This document shows positions 9,863-22,677 of a DNA stretch of 64,000 bases, one piece after another. The position numbers and the translations under genes are program-made. The notes below the pieces were generated by a model. The model saw nothing but the letters and a program-made list of their open reading frames with translations. It did no database searches and was not told the DNA's origin. The stretch spans positions 4,095,001-4,159,000 of the forward strand of contig NZ_FNTZ01000001.1 in the NCBI RefSeq assembly GCF_900105555.1, in the 5' to 3' direction. Each line of letters opens with the position of its first letter. The first letter of the stretch is position 1. The stretch comes from Pseudomonas coleopterorum. GTDB lineage: Bacteria; Pseudomonadota; Gammaproteobacteria; Pseudomonadales; Pseudomonadaceae.

Positions 9863-10552
9863 TCAGGCCAGTGCTGTTAGCATTTGGGTATAGGCCACCT
9901 GTAGCTCGTCGATCAGATCCGGTGCGGGATGACGCTCGTGCAGTGCTATATGGCTGGAGGCCTTGACGCGCTGCTCCAGCCCACACTGCTGATTGAACAG
10001 ATTGACGGCAGCCGCCATCGATTCGCGTTCGTCCTCCATCAACATCGCTCCGTGAACCAATACCACCGGGCGCGTGCCGCTCAGACCCTGGCGCCAGCGC
10101 TGTGCCGTGCCCACCCATTTGCGGCCGTCGAGATTGACGTTGAAGCGGCCATCGCAGAAGGCGCCTTCTATTTCGCCAAGTGACGCGCTGCCACCCAGGC
10201 GCTCGAGGGCGTCGAGCAAGGGCTGGCACAGGCGGCGGTAGGCCGTTTCGATACGGTGCTGGTCACCTTCCTGCTGCGGAGCCACGTATACCAGCGCAAC
10301 GTTGATGGTCGAGGGCGACTGTGGCACCGGCTCCCCGCCAGTCTCGCGCAGCAGCACAGGCCAGCCGCCGGCAGCCGATGCGAGGCTGGCCTGCTCGAAG
10401 CCATCAAGGCGGCTCATGCGTCGCGGCATCACCAAGGTGCGATCGGTCGGGCACCAGAACAGCAGGCCCCAAGCCTGCTCGCCCTTGCAGACGCTGCCGA
10501 GCAGATCCTGCTCGGCGCGCAACCCCTGTTCCGTAGGCAAATGCTCAAGCAT
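9863..10552 (-). CDS. lipoate--protein ligase A-like protein
   Basis: A 229-residue biotin/lipoate A/B ligase-fold protein. It retains the segment FNVNLDGRKWVGTAQR, in which Lys145 aligns with the lysine that contacts lipoyl-AMP in LplA, and a following VHGAMLM motif. It is shorter than E. coli LplA and lacks the accessory C-terminal domain. It may be an octanoyl/lipoyl transferase or amidotransferase; the acceptor is not evident. Convergent with vfr (10 bases between stops) and downstream of trpC. Confidence 0.75.
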   Translation of the reverse strand: MLEHLPTEQGLRAEQDLLGSVCKGEQAWGLLFWCPTDRTLVMPRRMSRLDGFEQASLASAAGGWPVLLRETGGEPVPQSPSTINVALVYVAPQQEGDQHRIETAYRRLCQPLLDALERLGGSASLGEIEGAFCDGRFNVNLDGRKWVGTAQRWRQGLSGTRPVVLVHGAMLMEDERESMAAAVNLFNQQCGLEQRVKASSHIALHERHPAPDLIDELQVAYTQMLTALA

Positions 10553-10597
10553 GAGGGGTGATACTCGTGTGAGGTGAAGGTCAGGAAGACCGTTGGC

Positions 10598-11398
10598 TCA
10601 GGGGAAAAACAGTCGCTGCAGCTCAAGGCCTGGATCTTCGGCCCGCATGAACGCCTCGCCGACCAGGAACGAGTAGACCCCGTTGATTTCCATTAACTGG
10701 ACATCGGCGCGGTTGAAGATGCCGCTCTCGGTGATCACCACGCGATCACGGGGAATACGCGGCAGCAAGTCCAGGGTGGTTTCCAGGCTGACGTCGAAGG
10801 TGTGCAGGTTGCGGTTGTTGACGCCGACCAGCGGGGTGTCCAGGGTGTTCAACGCGCGCTCCAGTTCATCGCCGTCGTGGACTTCGACCAGCACGTCGAG
10901 GCCAACGCCCTTGGCGACAGCGGCCAGCTCGGTCATTTGCGCATCCTGCAGCGCCGAGACGATCAACAGGATGCAGTCCGCCCCCAATGCGCGCGCTTCG
11001 ACCACCTGATAGGGGTCGATCATGAAGTCCTTGCGGATCACCGGCAGCTGGCAGGCAGCGCGCGCCTGTTGCAGGTACAGGTCGGCCCCTTGGAAATAGT
11101 CGATGTCGGTCAGCACCGACAGGCAGGTAGCGCCGCCTTTCTCGTAGCTGGCGGCGATGTCGGCGGGTACGAAATGCTCGCGGATGACACCTTTGCTGGG
11201 CGAGGCTTTCTTGACCTCGGCAATGACCGCTGGCTTCTTCGAAGCGGCCTGGGCGATCAAGGCCTGGGCAAAACCACGCGGCGCATCGGCTGCGGCGGCA
11301 AGGCGCTCGAGTTCGGCCAGGCCGACTCGCTCGCGACGCTCGGCCACTTCCTGCGCCTTGCGCGCCAGTATGTTCTCTAACACCGTAGGCACGCTCAT
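10598..11398 (-). CDS. trpC: indole-3-glycerol phosphate synthase
   Basis: Closes the indole ring in tryptophan synthesis. The 266-residue TIM barrel shows the family motifs [13 protein letters not shown] (about 57-69), catalytic lysine in [16 protein letters not shown] and VITESGI. I start at ATG 11398, which overlaps the trpD stop by 4 bases (ATGA), so the two are translationally coupled; the much longer open frame upstream is antisense noise. Monofunctional, not fused to trpF. Last gene of trpGDC. Confidence 0.96.
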   Translation of the reverse strand: MSVPTVLENILARKAQEVAERRERVGLAELERLAAAADAPRGFAQALIAQAASKKPAVIAEVKKASPSKGVIREHFVPADIAASYEKGGATCLSVLTDIDYFQGADLYLQQARAACQLPVIRKDFMIDPYQVVEARALGADCILLIVSALQDAQMTELAAVAKGVGLDVLVEVHDGDELERALNTLDTPLVGVNNRNLHTFDVSLETTLDLLPRIPRDRVVITESGIFNRADVQLMEINGVYSFLVGEAFMRAEDPGLELQRLFFP

Positions 11399-12444
11399 GC
11401 TTCGTTCTCCTGCTTGAATACAGCGGTAAAGGCACCCAGCTCCTCGAGCTTTTCGCGGGCCAAGCCGGTGTGCAAGGCATCGTGCGCCATGGCCACGCCC
11501 TCTTTCAGGCTGCTTGCCACATCGGCCGCGTACAACGCCGCACCGGCATTGAGGACGATCATTTCGGCGGCTTTCTCGCCATGTTCGGTCTTGCGTCGAC
11601 CCAGCGCATCGCGGATCAATTCGAGCGAAGCCGCCGGGCTGTCGACCACCAACCCGTGCAAGCTCTGGCTCTTGATGCCCAGGTCTTCGGGCTCGACCCA
11701 GTATTCGGTGACTTCGCCATCCTTGAGCTCGGCGACGAAGGTTGGAGCGGCCAGGCTGAACTCGTCCAGACCGTCGCGCGAATGCACCACCAGGACGTGT
11801 TTGCTGCCCAGGCGCGCCAGCACTTCGGCCAGCGGTCGGCACAGGGCCTGGGTGAACACACCGACCACCTGATGCTTGACGCCTGCCGGATTGGTCAAGG
11901 GCCCGAGCATGTTGAACAGGGTCCGCAGGCCCAGGTCACGGCGCGGGATGGCTGCGTGTTTCATGGCGCTGTGATGAGCCTGGGCGAACATGAAGCCGAT
12001 GCCGACGCTGTCGATGCAGCGGGCGACCTGAGTGGCGTCCAGGTTGAGGTAGACGCCGGCAGCTTCGAGCAGGTCAGCGCTGCCGCTCTTGCCCGAGACC
12101 GCACGGTTGCCATGCTTGGCCACCGTGCAACCGGCCGCTGCGACGACCAGTGCCGAGGCAGTGGACACGTTGAAGATGTTGGCGCCATCGCCACCGGTGC
12201 CGACGATGTCGACCACCTTGTCCAAGGTCCGCAGTTCGACCTTGCTCGCCAGCTCACGCATCGCCGACACGGCGCCGACGATCTCGTCGATGGTCTCGCT
12301 TTTCATGCGCATGCCCATCATGAAGGCGCCGATCTGCGCTTCGCTGCATTGGCCGGTCATGATGTCGAGCATCACCGTGCGCATTTCCTCGGTGCTGAGG
12401 TCCAGCTGGCTGACGATACGGGTCAGCGCGCTTTTGATATCCAT
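11395..12444 (-). CDS. trpD: anthranilate phosphoribosyltransferase
   Basis: Joins anthranilate and PRPP in tryptophan synthesis. The 349-residue protein has the glycine-rich PRPP loop [14 protein letters not shown] (about 82-95) and the [15 protein letters not shown] segment (about 109-123) typical of the family. It lies 9 bases after trpG and overlaps trpC by 4 bases, forming the trpGDC operon that in pseudomonads is separate from trpAB and trpF. Confidence 0.97.
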   Translation of the reverse strand: MDIKSALTRIVSQLDLSTEEMRTVMLDIMTGQCSEAQIGAFMMGMRMKSETIDEIVGAVSAMRELASKVELRTLDKVVDIVGTGGDGANIFNVSTASALVVAAAGCTVAKHGNRAVSGKSGSADLLEAAGVYLNLDATQVARCIDSVGIGFMFAQAHHSAMKHAAIPRRDLGLRTLFNMLGPLTNPAGVKHQVVGVFTQALCRPLAEVLARLGSKHVLVVHSRDGLDEFSLAAPTFVAELKDGEVTEYWVEPEDLGIKSQSLHGLVVDSPAASLELIRDALGRRKTEHGEKAAEMIVLNAGAALYAADVASSLKEGVAMAHDALHTGLAREKLEELGAFTAVFKQENEA

Positions 12445-12453
12445 GGGTATTCC

Positions 12454-13053
12454 TTAGCCCTGGCGGCTGCCGCCGGTCTGCTTGAGAAAGTTGGCGAACA
12501 GCTCGTGGCCTTGCTCGGTCAGAATCGATTCGGGGTGGAACTGCACACCCTCGACATTCAGGGTCTTGTGCCGCAGGCCCATGATCTCGTCCACCGTGCC
12601 GTCTTCGTGTGTGGTCCAGGCCGTCAGCTCCAGGCATTCGGGCAGGGTCTGCGCCTTGACGACCAGGGAGTGATAGCGGGTGACGGTCAATGGGTGGCTG
12701 AGGCCTTCGAATACACCCAGGTCGGTGTGTGTGATCGGGCTGGTCTTGCCGTGCATGACCTGCCGAGCACGCACCACGTCACCGCCGAAGGCTTGGCCGA
12801 TCGACTGATGGCCCAGGCAGACGCCGAGGATGGGCAGCTTGCCGGCGAAATGGCGAATGACGTCGAGGGACACACCGGCTTCGTTGGGCGTGCAGGGTCC
12901 GGGCGAAACGACGATGCGCTCCGGGGCCAGGGCCTCGATTTCGGCGATGGTCAGTTCATCGTTGCGGATGACCTTGACGTCGGCGCCAAGCTCGCCCAGG
13001 TACTGGACGACGTTGTAGGTAAAGGAGTCGTAATTGTCGATCATGAGCAACAT
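12454..13053 (-). CDS. trpG: anthranilate synthase, glutamine amidotransferase subunit
   Basis: Supplies ammonia from glutamine to TrpE. The 199-residue class I amidotransferase has the nucleophile cysteine in [15 protein letters not shown] (near residue 79) and the His-Glu pair in VQFHPES (near 170). It may also serve folate synthesis as PabA, as in other pseudomonads; this cannot be decided here. It starts 77 bases after trpE, a gap that holds an inverted repeat but no other gene. Confidence 0.95.
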   Translation of the reverse strand: MLLMIDNYDSFTYNVVQYLGELGADVKVIRNDELTIAEIEALAPERIVVSPGPCTPNEAGVSLDVIRHFAGKLPILGVCLGHQSIGQAFGGDVVRARQVMHGKTSPITHTDLGVFEGLSHPLTVTRYHSLVVKAQTLPECLELTAWTTHEDGTVDEIMGLRHKTLNVEGVQFHPESILTEQGHELFANFLKQTGGSRQG

Positions 13054-13083
13054 GGTGCTTAACCTCTCGAATCTGCTGACGGG

Positions 13084-13107
13084 TCACCGGTCGTCTGGAA
13101 CCGGTGA
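13084..13107. promoter_or_regulatory. inverted repeat in the trpE-trpG gap
   Basis: Perfect 8-bp arms TCACCGGT/ACCGGTGA separated by 8 bases, in the 77-base gap between trpE and trpG. There is no T-run after it on the minus strand, so it is more likely an RNA stem that affects trpG expression or message stability than a terminator. Function unproven. Confidence 0.4.
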
Positions 13108-13130
13108 ACACTGGCTTGCCGGGTCCGGTA

Positions 13131-14609
13131 TCAGTCTGGCGATTGCTCGGCCAGGGCCACGGCCTTGAACATGGCGCGACGCTTGTTCAGCGTTTCTTCC
13201 CATTCCAGGGCAGGCACCGAGTCGGCCACGATGCCGCCGCCAGCCTGCACATGCAGTTCACCGTTCTTGATGACCGCGGTACGGATGGCGATCGCGGTGT
13301 CCATGTTGCCGTTCCAGGCGAAGTAGCCGACCGCACCGCCGTAGACACCGCGTTTGACCGGTTCCAGCTCGTCGATGATTTCCATGGCGCGGATCTTTGG
13401 GGCACCGGACAGGGTGCCAGCCGGCAGGATGGCGCGCAGGGCGTCCATGGCGGTCAGGCCCTGCTTGAGGTGGCCGGTCACGTTGGACACGATGTGCATC
13501 ACGTTGGAGTAACGCTCGATGACCATCTTCTCGGTCAGCTTCACCGAGCCGACTTCCGATACCCGCCCCACGTCGTTGCGGCCCAGGTCGATCAGCATCA
13601 AGTGCTCGGCGATCTCCTTGTCATCGGACAGCAGGTCGACTTCCAGCGCATGATCGGCTTCTTCGGTCGCGCCGCGCGGGCGGGTTCCGGCAATCGGCCG
13701 TACCGTGATCAGGTCGTCCTCGACCCGCACCAGCACTTCGGGCGAGCTGCCGACCACGTGGAAATCGCCGAAATTGAAGAAGTACATGTAAGGCGTTGGG
13801 TTGAAGCAGCGCAACGCGCGGTACAGATCGATCGGCGCGGCCTTGAAGTCGATGGACATGCGCTGCGAAGGGACCACCTGCATGACGTCGCCTGCCAGGA
13901 TGTATTCCTTGATGGTGTCGACGGCGCCTTCGTAGTCGGACTGGGTGAAACTGGAACGAAACACCGGGTCGGCAGCTTGCGGACGATTGAAGTCCAGCCC
14001 GCGGCGCGGCGCGATGGGCTGGCGCAGGCGGTCCATCAAGGCTTCGAGCTGGTCGCGGGCCTGCTCGTAGGCATCGGCCTGCGCAGGATCGGCCAGGACG
14101 ATGGCGTGCATCTTGCCAGCCAGGTTGTCGAACACCACCACGGCATCGGAGACCATCAACAGGATGTCCGGAACGCCCAGCGGATCCGGGTTCGGGCACT
14201 GGCCCAAACGCTTCTCGACGTAACGCACGCAGTCATAGCCGAAATAGCCCACCAGGCCACCGTTGAAGCGTGGCAGGCCAGCGATGGTCGGCACGTTGTA
14301 GCGGGCCTTGAAGGTCTCGACGAAGGCCAGCGGGTCTTCGACATCGCAGGCTTCGATCTCGACGCCGTCGCAGGTCACGCTGGCATGGTACCCGTGAACA
14401 CGCAGGACGGTGCGGCACGGCAGGCCGATGATCGAGTAGCGGCCCCATTTCTCGCCGCCCTGCACCGATTCCAGCAGATAGGAATTGGGCTGGTCGGCCA
14501 GTTTCAGGTAGATGGACAGGGGTGTATCGAAGTCGGCCAGGGTTTCGTGGGCCATCGGGATACGGTTGTAGCCTTCGGCGGCCAGGCGCAGAAATTCTTC
14601 GCGGGTCAT
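13131..14609 (-). CDS. trpE: anthranilate synthase component I
   Basis: Converts chorismate plus ammonia to anthranilate with TrpG. The 492-residue protein carries the N-terminal tryptophan-feedback element LLESV (about 45-49) and the chorismate-binding core motifs [36 protein letters not shown] and QAGGGIV. Full length with no disruption. No leader peptide rich in tryptophan was seen in the 59 bases before its ATG. It lies downstream of rpe-gph on the same strand, as in other Pseudomonas. Confidence 0.96.
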   Translation of the reverse strand: MTREEFLRLAAEGYNRIPMAHETLADFDTPLSIYLKLADQPNSYLLESVQGGEKWGRYSIIGLPCRTVLRVHGYHASVTCDGVEIEACDVEDPLAFVETFKARYNVPTIAGLPRFNGGLVGYFGYDCVRYVEKRLGQCPNPDPLGVPDILLMVSDAVVVFDNLAGKMHAIVLADPAQADAYEQARDQLEALMDRLRQPIAPRRGLDFNRPQAADPVFRSSFTQSDYEGAVDTIKEYILAGDVMQVVPSQRMSIDFKAAPIDLYRALRCFNPTPYMYFFNFGDFHVVGSSPEVLVRVEDDLITVRPIAGTRPRGATEEADHALEVDLLSDDKEIAEHLMLIDLGRNDVGRVSEVGSVKLTEKMVIERYSNVMHIVSNVTGHLKQGLTAMDALRAILPAGTLSGAPKIRAMEIIDELEPVKRGVYGGAVGYFAWNGNMDTAIAIRTAVIKNGELHVQAGGGIVADSVPALEWEETLNKRRAMFKAVALAEQSPD

Positions 14610-14668
14610 GATTCAGCCTCGTGATGGAGGGGTCGAACGGTCTGTGGGCAAACGCTGGAACGGGAAAG

Positions 14669-15487
14669 TCAGGCGCGCCAACGCCAGCGGGCCAGGGCCT
14701 TGATGACTTTCATCCAGAGTTTGCGAGTGACCACCACGATGGAATCTCTATGAGCGGGGGAGTTGCCGTGGGCCAACGTTATCCCAGTGGCCGGATCGAA
14801 GCAACCAGGCATCAGTGCGCGCAGATCGTCGATCACCAGTGCCGGTGATTCCTCGGCGATCGGCCGGCCATGGTTGTAGCCGTAGCTGAGCGCGATACAG
14901 GCAACGCCCGCAGCCTTGGCCGCTTGCACGTCACTGCGCGAATCGCCGACAAACAAGGCGTGCTGCGTCTTGACCTTGGCCATTTTCATGACGAACAACA
15001 GGGCTGCCGGATCGGGCTTCTGCTGGGGTAGCGTATCGCCGCCGATGATCCACTTGAAATAGCGTCCCAGGCCCATCTGATCCAGCAGAGGCGCGACGAA
15101 GCGTTCCGGCTTGTTGGTGATCAGGGCCATCTTCACGCGCTTCTTGTGCAGCCATTTGAGGGTTTCGTGAACCCCCGGGTAGACCTGGGTCAGGGCATGG
15201 CTTGCAGCATAGGCTGCTGAAAACAGCTCGAGGGCGTGTTCGGTTTCCGCCTCGCCGACATGCTGGTGATCGATACCGCCCGCCAGCGCACGGCGAACCA
15301 GCACGCGGGCGCCGTTGCCGATCCATTCGCGCACGGCTTCGATTCCGGCCGGCTCACGGCCCAGCTGGGCCAGCATGGTATCGACGGCTGCGGCCAGGTC
15401 AGGCACCGAGTCCACCAGGGTGCCGTCCAGGTCGAACATCACCAAACGCGGAAGGCTGCCGGGAAACAGCCGCTCCAAGGCGCTCAT
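14669..15487 (-). CDS. gph: phosphoglycolate phosphatase
   Basis: HAD-superfamily hydrolase that removes 2-phosphoglycolate, for example from DNA 3'-end repair. The 272-residue product has HAD motif [11 protein letters not shown] (nucleophile Asp at about 19), motif II ITNKPE, and motif [21 protein letters not shown]. Its start overlaps the rpe stop by 4 bases. In Pseudomonas the C-terminal part is longer than in E. coli Gph, which fits here. Confidence 0.92.
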   Translation of the reverse strand: MSALERLFPGSLPRLVMFDLDGTLVDSVPDLAAAVDTMLAQLGREPAGIEAVREWIGNGARVLVRRALAGGIDHQHVGEAETEHALELFSAAYAASHALTQVYPGVHETLKWLHKKRVKMALITNKPERFVAPLLDQMGLGRYFKWIIGGDTLPQQKPDPAALLFVMKMAKVKTQHALFVGDSRSDVQAAKAAGVACIALSYGYNHGRPIAEESPALVIDDLRALMPGCFDPATGITLAHGNSPAHRDSIVVVTRKLWMKVIKALARWRWRA

Positions 15488-16158
15488 GAGCGGGCCAGCG
15501 TCAGTTCCGTGCGCATTTGCTCGATCACATGGCGGTAGTCGGGCGCGTTGAAGATGGCCGAGCCGGCGACGAAGGTGTCGGCACCGGCTGCGGCGATCTC
15601 GCGAATGTTGCCCACGTTGACGCCGCCGTCGATTTCCAGGCGGATGTCGCGCCCGCTGGCGTCGATCAGAGCGCGTGCTTCACGCAGCTTGTTCAGGGTG
15701 CCGGGAATGAACTTCTGACCGCCAAAACCGGGGTTGACGCTCATCAACAGGATCATGTCGACCTTGTCCATGACGTATTCGAGCAGGTTCAGCGGGGTCG
15801 CCGGATTGAAGACCAGACCGGCCTTGCAGCCGCCTTCGCGGATCAATTGCAGCGAGCGGTCGATGTGCTGGGTCGCTTCGGGGTGGAAGGTGATGTAGCT
15901 GGCACCCGCCTCGATGAAGTCGCCGATGATGCGGTCGACCGGGCTGACCATCAGATGGACGTCGATGGGCGCACTGATGCCGTACTTGCGCAGCGCCGCG
16001 CAGACCATCGGGCCGATGGTGAGGTTGGGGACGTAGTGGTTGTCCATTACGTCAAAGTGGACGATATCGGCGCCCGCGGCGAGTACGTTATCGACTTCCT
16101 CGCCCAGGCGGGCGAAATCCGCAGAGAGGATGGACGGGGCAATTGCGAAGGGCTGCAT
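15484..16158 (-). CDS. rpe: ribulose-phosphate 3-epimerase
   Basis: Interconverts ribulose-5-phosphate and xylulose-5-phosphate in the pentose phosphate pathway. The 224-residue TIM barrel shows [16 protein letters not shown], the metal-site region [27 protein letters not shown] and LEIDGGVN. First gene of the rpe-gph-trpE run, coupled to gph by a 4-base overlap. Confidence 0.96.
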   Translation of the reverse strand: MQPFAIAPSILSADFARLGEEVDNVLAAGADIVHFDVMDNHYVPNLTIGPMVCAALRKYGISAPIDVHLMVSPVDRIIGDFIEAGASYITFHPEATQHIDRSLQLIREGGCKAGLVFNPATPLNLLEYVMDKVDMILLMSVNPGFGGQKFIPGTLNKLREARALIDASGRDIRLEIDGGVNVGNIREIAAAGADTFVAGSAIFNAPDYRHVIEQMRTELTLARS

Positions 16159-16372
16159 GGCGCACCTATTCAGGCTGGAATCACGGTGGCGCGCATTGTA
16201 GCTCAGGTACGATGGGCGGGCGAATCACGCTGGAACGCATTGCAGAACCGGGGGCGGAGCAAAGGGGGAACATTCGCTGTGAACGACCTTTGCGTGGATG
16301 GCACTAAGCTATAGGCTTGGAATTTCAACCGGTGTCGAACACAAGAATCATTGATCTGGACGGAAAGTACCG

Positions 16373-17317
16373 ATGAAAGCTGTTCACATCAGAGCGGTCT
16401 GCCTGGCATTGCTCGTTCCGCTGCACGGCTTTGCGCTGGCCGAGGACGCCGCACCAGCGAAGGATGCGGCGGATGTTCGTCAACCTTTGCCTGAGCGCAG
16501 CGTCGAGGATGCCCAGGCACTGGAACGTCAACTGCCTGCCAGCGAGCAGCAACAGTTGCAGGCCGGCAGCGACGAGTTCCTGTCGCTGTGGCGTCCGGCG
16601 AATACTGCCGATGCACAGGGTACGGCCATTATCGTGCCAGGTGCCGGGGAAACCGCAGACTGGCCACAGGGCGTGGGGCCGTTGCGGCGCAAGTTGCCGG
16701 ACGCTGCGTTCAACACCTTGAGCCTCAGCTTGCCGGACCTGGTCAGCCAGATGCCTTCAGCCAGGCCAATGGAGAAGCCGCCCCTGCCGGTGACGACCGA
16801 AACCCAGGCGACGCCGCCGGACGCCGGCGCCGGGGTGGAAAAGGCTACAGCGCAGGATGCCGGAGCGGCCAGCCCCGAGGTGCAGTTGCAAGACCCGATG
16901 AAGGTGGACGCCGAGCGCATCTTTGCGCGCATCGAAGCAGGCATCGCTTTTGCACAGCAACACAACTCGCGCAGCATCGTATTGGTAGGCCATGGCAGCG
17001 GTGCCTACTGGGCGACCCGCTACATGGCCGAACGGCAACCTGCACACGTCCAGCGACTGGTGTTGGTGGACACGCGCACGCCGGACAATGCACCCCAGCA
17101 GATCGACGAGTTGGCCGCATTGCTCAAGGTGCCGACCACGGACATTTTCTACAGCGATCGTCAGGCGGCGGCCGCTGCTGCGCAACAGCGTCTGCAAGCC
17201 AGCAAGCGCAACAAGGGCGCGGCGTATTCCCAGGTTTCGCTCAAGTCGCTGCCGGACAGGGATGCACAGGCGGAGCAGTTGTTCCGCCGGGTCAAGGGAG
17301 CCTTGAGCGCGCAGTAG
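16373..17317 (+). CDS. DUF3530 family secreted alpha/beta-hydrolase-like protein
   Basis: A 314-residue protein with an N-terminal signal peptide (about residues 1-23, ending near ALAEDA), so probably periplasmic. It has a nucleophile-elbow-like motif GHGSG with Ser209 and a central low-complexity Pro/Ala/Thr insertion around 140-180. The family is common in Pseudomonas next to rpe; no substrate is known to me. It is convergent with djlA and preceded by a 214-base gap with no obvious gene. Confidence 0.75.
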   Translation: MKAVHIRAVCLALLVPLHGFALAEDAAPAKDAADVRQPLPERSVEDAQALERQLPASEQQQLQAGSDEFLSLWRPANTADAQGTAIIVPGAGETADWPQGVGPLRRKLPDAAFNTLSLSLPDLVSQMPSARPMEKPPLPVTTETQATPPDAGAGVEKATAQDAGAASPEVQLQDPMKVDAERIFARIEAGIAFAQQHNSRSIVLVGHGSGAYWATRYMAERQPAHVQRLVLVDTRTPDNAPQQIDELAALLKVPTTDIFYSDRQAAAAAAQQRLQASKRNKGAAYSQVSLKSLPDRDAQAEQLFRRVKGALSAQ

Positions 17318-17348
17318 ATGACTGCTCGCTCGCCGGCGGACCGGCCCA

Positions 17349-18116
17349 TCAACGCAGATCGCGGCGCTCGCGGATCAGGCTGTAGGCGTTGTGCAGCTCA
17401 CGGGTGCGGTCGGTCGCCTCGCGAATCTGCGCAGGTGTCGCGCCACTGCCTACCAGCTTGTCGGGATGATGTCGGCTCAAGAGGCGCCGGTAGGCGCGCT
17501 TGATCTGATCCGGCTCGGTGGTCGAGGACACTCCCAGCAAACGCATCGCTTCTTCGTAGGCACCGCCACGCTTGGCCACCGGCCTGTGGCGCGGCTCGTA
17601 GTCCTGCCCAAGCCCCTGCACGCGCGCCGACGACCAGCCCAGCCACTTGCCCCAGGTGACCACCAGCTCGCGCTCGGCGGTTCCGGCGCGACCATCGGCC
17701 CAGACCATCCGCCAGCAGGCACGCAGCATGCCTTCGGCGGAATTGGGTTGATGCTTGAGGCGCAGCAGGTGCCCGCGCAACTGATCACCCCCCGCCTTGC
17801 CCCGATTGAATGCACCGATGGCGCGGCGACGTGCCTGCTCGTTGAGGTTCAAGGAGCGCATTTCCAGGCGCGCCTGCTGGATATGCGCCGCGAGCACCTG
17901 CCCTTCGGCCTTGGCCACCCGGCCCAGCAGGACGAACAACAGCTCTTCGTCGCGCAGCACCGACTTGCCCTTGAGCCGATCCAGCAATTCCCCCCAGGTC
18001 TTTAACCTGAGATGGCGATCCAGCGCTTGACCAAGCACCAGGCCCAGCAGCGCGCCTGGGATGTCGGCAATGGCATAACCTGCCGCTGCGCCGACTACCG
18101 TTGCGGGCCACAGCAT
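17349..18116 (-). CDS. djlA: DnaJ-domain membrane co-chaperone, DjlA type
   Basis: Membrane-anchored J-protein that would stimulate DnaK. The 255-residue product has a glycine-rich N-terminal transmembrane segment (about 1-32), a TerB-like helical middle domain (about 45-165), and a C-terminal J domain with the HPD motif at 217-219. Domain order is that of DjlA. It is 1 base downstream of murU in a convergent block with the DUF3530 gene. Confidence 0.9.
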   Translation of the reverse strand: MLWPATVVGAAAGYAIADIPGALLGLVLGQALDRHLRLKTWGELLDRLKGKSVLRDEELLFVLLGRVAKAEGQVLAAHIQQARLEMRSLNLNEQARRRAIGAFNRGKAGGDQLRGHLLRLKHQPNSAEGMLRACWRMVWADGRAGTAERELVVTWGKWLGWSSARVQGLGQDYEPRHRPVAKRGGAYEEAMRLLGVSSTTEPDQIKRAYRRLLSRHHPDKLVGSGATPAQIREATDRTRELHNAYSLIRERRDLR

Positions 18117-18117
18117 A

Positions 18118-19787
<1,670 letters not shown>

Positions 19788-19917
19788 TGCAAGGGTCTCC
19801 GACGGCGCTAGCCGTCAAGCGGGTCATGCTTTATTATCCAGCATCTTTTTCAGACCATCGAGAGGCGTGCGGCCCCCGCGCGGGCAAGATGGCACGCAGG
19901 AAGCCCGGACTAATAAG

Positions 19918-22677
19918 ATGGCATTGAAATCCCCCGCGTTTCGTAAAAAATTTCCGTTGCTGGTCACTGGCGGTTTGCTAGTGATGCAACCCATGGCCAC
20001 CCAGTTCGTCTTTGCTGCAGAGCAATTCGACTGCCAAGTCTCCGCTGCCGGCGCCTGGGACTGCAACCCCAAGGCTCCGGCTGCGCAGTTGCCACCACGC
20101 CCCGTCCACGACGGCGCGGCGGTGGCAGGCAGTGGCGGCGGCTCTTCGCGTGAAGAGAAGACCGTCGGCCCGGTGGCCGTCACCCAGAGCAAAGGCCGTG
20201 GCCTGACCTCGCGCAGCGCCGACTACAGCCATCTGGACTGGGTGCCGCGCAGCAAGCTGACCGCCGCCCAACTGGCCGAAACCGGGCCGTACTGCTCCGG
20301 TGCATACATCGAGCCTGTACGTCCTGGCATGAACGACAGCACGCCCAAGAGCGAGTCGCCGACCTTCATCGGCGCCAAGGCTTCGCGCTACCAGACCGAA
20401 GAGCAGATCGCTTCGCTGGCCGGTGACGTGGTGATGCGCCAGGGCAGCATGCAGATCGAGGCCGACGAGGCCAGCCTGCATCAGGCCGAGAACCGTGGCG
20501 AGCTCAACGGCAACGTCAAGCTGCGCGACAACGGCGCGCTGGTCGTGGGCGACCACGCCCAGGTCCAGCTCGACACCGGCGAAGCCCAGGTCGACAACGC
20601 CGAATACGTGCTGCACAAGTCGCGCATCCGCGGCAGTGCGCTGTACGCCAAGCGTGCCGAAAACGCGATCATCCGCCTCAAGGACGGTACCTATACCACC
20701 TGTGAGCCGGACAGCAACGCCTGGCAGCTCAAGGGCAACAACATCACGCTGAACCCGGCCACCGGTTTCGGCACCGCGACCAACGTCACCCTTCGCGTGA
20801 AGGATATTCCGGTGCTGTACACGCCGTATATCTACTTCCCGATCGACGATCGTCGCCAGTCCGGCTTCCTCCCGCCGTCCTTCGCCACCGACAGCGACAG
20901 CGGCTTCACCCTCGTCACGCCGTACTACTTCAACCTGGCGCCCAACTACGACGCCACGTTGTATCCGCGCTACATGGCCAAGCGCGGCGTGATGATGGAA
21001 GGCGAGTTCCGTTACCTGACCAAGACCAGCGAAGGTCAGTTCGGCGGTGCGTACCTCAACGACGAGAACGACGATCGCCGCCTGCAGTCCGACTATGACA
21101 AGACCCGCTGGATGGTCAACTGGCAGCACAAGGGTGGCCTGGACTCGCGCCTGACCACTGAAGTCAACTACACCGACATCAGCGACCCTTACTACTTCCA
21201 GGACCTGCAATCCGACCAGATCGGTGTCGAGCGCACCGACTGGATCAACCAGCAGGGCGCCCTGACCTATCGTGGCGATACCTACACTGCACGCTTGAAC
21301 GCCCAGGCGTACAAGCTGGCAACCGTGGCCGACATCACCCCGTACAACCGCATGCCGCAGATCACCTTCAACGGTGCGCTACCGTACCATCCGGGCGGTT
21401 TGGACTTTACCTACAACAGCGAGATCGTCCGTTTCGAGCGTGATCTACGCACCGGCACGTTCATCAATGAGGACGGCTTCGGCGAACGTCGCATCGACAA
21501 CAACGTGACAGGTTTGGCCCGTGCCAACGGCAACCGCCTGAATCTGGAACCTGGCGTGTCGTTGCCGTTGAATTGGAATTGGGGCTTCGTACGTCCGTCG
21601 CTCAAATACATGTACACCCAGTACGATCTGGACCTGGACAGTCAAGGCAAGAACAGCCTGCTGGCCGACGAGCGCTTCAGCAGTTCGCAGAACCGCGGCG
21701 TACCAATCGCCAGCATCGACAGCGGTCTGTATTTCGACCGCAACACGCAGATGTTCGGCACCAACTTCCGCCAGACGCTGGAACCACGCCTGTTCTACCT
21801 CTATGTACCCGAGGAAGACCAGACCGACATCCCCGTGTTCGACACCTCGGAAACCACCTTCAGCTACGGCTCGCTGTTCCGTGAAAACCGCTTCACCGGC
21901 TCTGACCGCGTGGGCGACGAGAACAAGCTGTCGCTGGGTGTGACCAGCCGCTGGATCGAAGAGAACGGTTTCGAACGTCAGCGCGTGAGCGTTGGCCAGG
22001 CCGTGTACTTCAAGGATCGCGAAGTGCAGCTCCCGGGCGTTGACTTCAAGACCCGCGACGATGCACAGGCCAATGTTTCGCCGTACGCCCTGGAATACGA
22101 ATACCGCTTCAACCGCGACTGGCGCTTCAGCTCGGATTTCAACTGGGATCCGGACAGCCGCAGCACTCGTTCGGGCAGCGCGATGTTCCACTACCAGCCT
22201 GAAGACAACCCCAACAAGGTGGTCAACCTGGGCTATCGCTACCGCGACGACACCGTGCACTACGATTCGGCGACCGGTCGCTGGACCTTCGGTGGCGACT
22301 ACGGCCAGCCGGGCGATGCGAACTACGTGAAGGACTACTACAAGATCCAGCAGCACGACTTCTCGGTCATGTGGCCGATCGTGCCGCAGTGGACCGTCAT
22401 CAGCCGCTGGCAGTTCGACTACAACCGCAATCGCACGCTGGAAGCTTTCGGCGGTTTCGAATACGACAACTGCTGCTGGAAGATGCGTTTGATCAATCGT
22501 TACTGGGTTGACTACGACGAGTACAGCCAGGCCGCCCCGCAGAACGAAAAAGGCGACCATGGCGTATTCCTGCAAATCGTGCTGAAGGGCCTCGGTGGCG
22601 TGGTAGGCAAAAAAGTCGACAGTTTCCTCGACAAAGGCATTCAAGGTTATCGTGAACGTGAAGACCAAGCTATGTGA
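19918..22677 (+). CDS. lptD: LPS-assembly protein LptD
   Basis: Outer-membrane beta-barrel that places lipopolysaccharide on the cell surface with LptE. The 919-residue precursor has a signal peptide (about 1-34), a long N-terminal extension usual in Pseudomonas, an OstA/LptA-like beta-jellyroll (about 150-290) and the C-terminal LptD barrel. Start chosen at ATG 19918 ([12 protein letters not shown]). Paired cysteines for the inter-domain disulfides are visible near the N terminus and in CCWKMRL near the C terminus. Its end overlaps surA by 26 bases. Confidence 0.96.
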   Translation: MALKSPAFRKKFPLLVTGGLLVMQPMATQFVFAAEQFDCQVSAAGAWDCNPKAPAAQLPPRPVHDGAAVAGSGGGSSREEKTVGPVAVTQSKGRGLTSRSADYSHLDWVPRSKLTAAQLAETGPYCSGAYIEPVRPGMNDSTPKSESPTFIGAKASRYQTEEQIASLAGDVVMRQGSMQIEADEASLHQAENRGELNGNVKLRDNGALVVGDHAQVQLDTGEAQVDNAEYVLHKSRIRGSALYAKRAENAIIRLKDGTYTTCEPDSNAWQLKGNNITLNPATGFGTATNVTLRVKDIPVLYTPYIYFPIDDRRQSGFLPPSFATDSDSGFTLVTPYYFNLAPNYDATLYPRYMAKRGVMMEGEFRYLTKTSEGQFGGAYLNDENDDRRLQSDYDKTRWMVNWQHKGGLDSRLTTEVNYTDISDPYYFQDLQSDQIGVERTDWINQQGALTYRGDTYTARLNAQAYKLATVADITPYNRMPQITFNGALPYHPGGLDFTYNSEIVRFERDLRTGTFINEDGFGERRIDNNVTGLARANGNRLNLEPGVSLPLNWNWGFVRPSLKYMYTQYDLDLDSQGKNSLLADERFSSSQNRGVPIASIDSGLYFDRNTQMFGTNFRQTLEPRLFYLYVPEEDQTDIPVFDTSETTFSYGSLFRENRFTGSDRVGDENKLSLGVTSRWIEENGFERQRVSVGQAVYFKDREVQLPGVDFKTRDDAQANVSPYALEYEYRFNRDWRFSSDFNWDPDSRSTRSGSAMFHYQPEDNPNKVVNLGYRYRDDTVHYDSATGRWTFGGDYGQPGDANYVKDYYKIQQHDFSVMWPIVPQWTVISRWQFDYNRNRTLEAFGGFEYDNCCWKMRLINRYWVDYDEYSQAAPQNEKGDHGVFLQIVLKGLGGVVGKKVDSFLDKGIQGYREREDQAM

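Noticed and set aside
11399..11842. N-terminal extension of the trpC frame
   Set aside because: It overlaps trpD out of frame and the family start with an ATGA overlap is at 11398.
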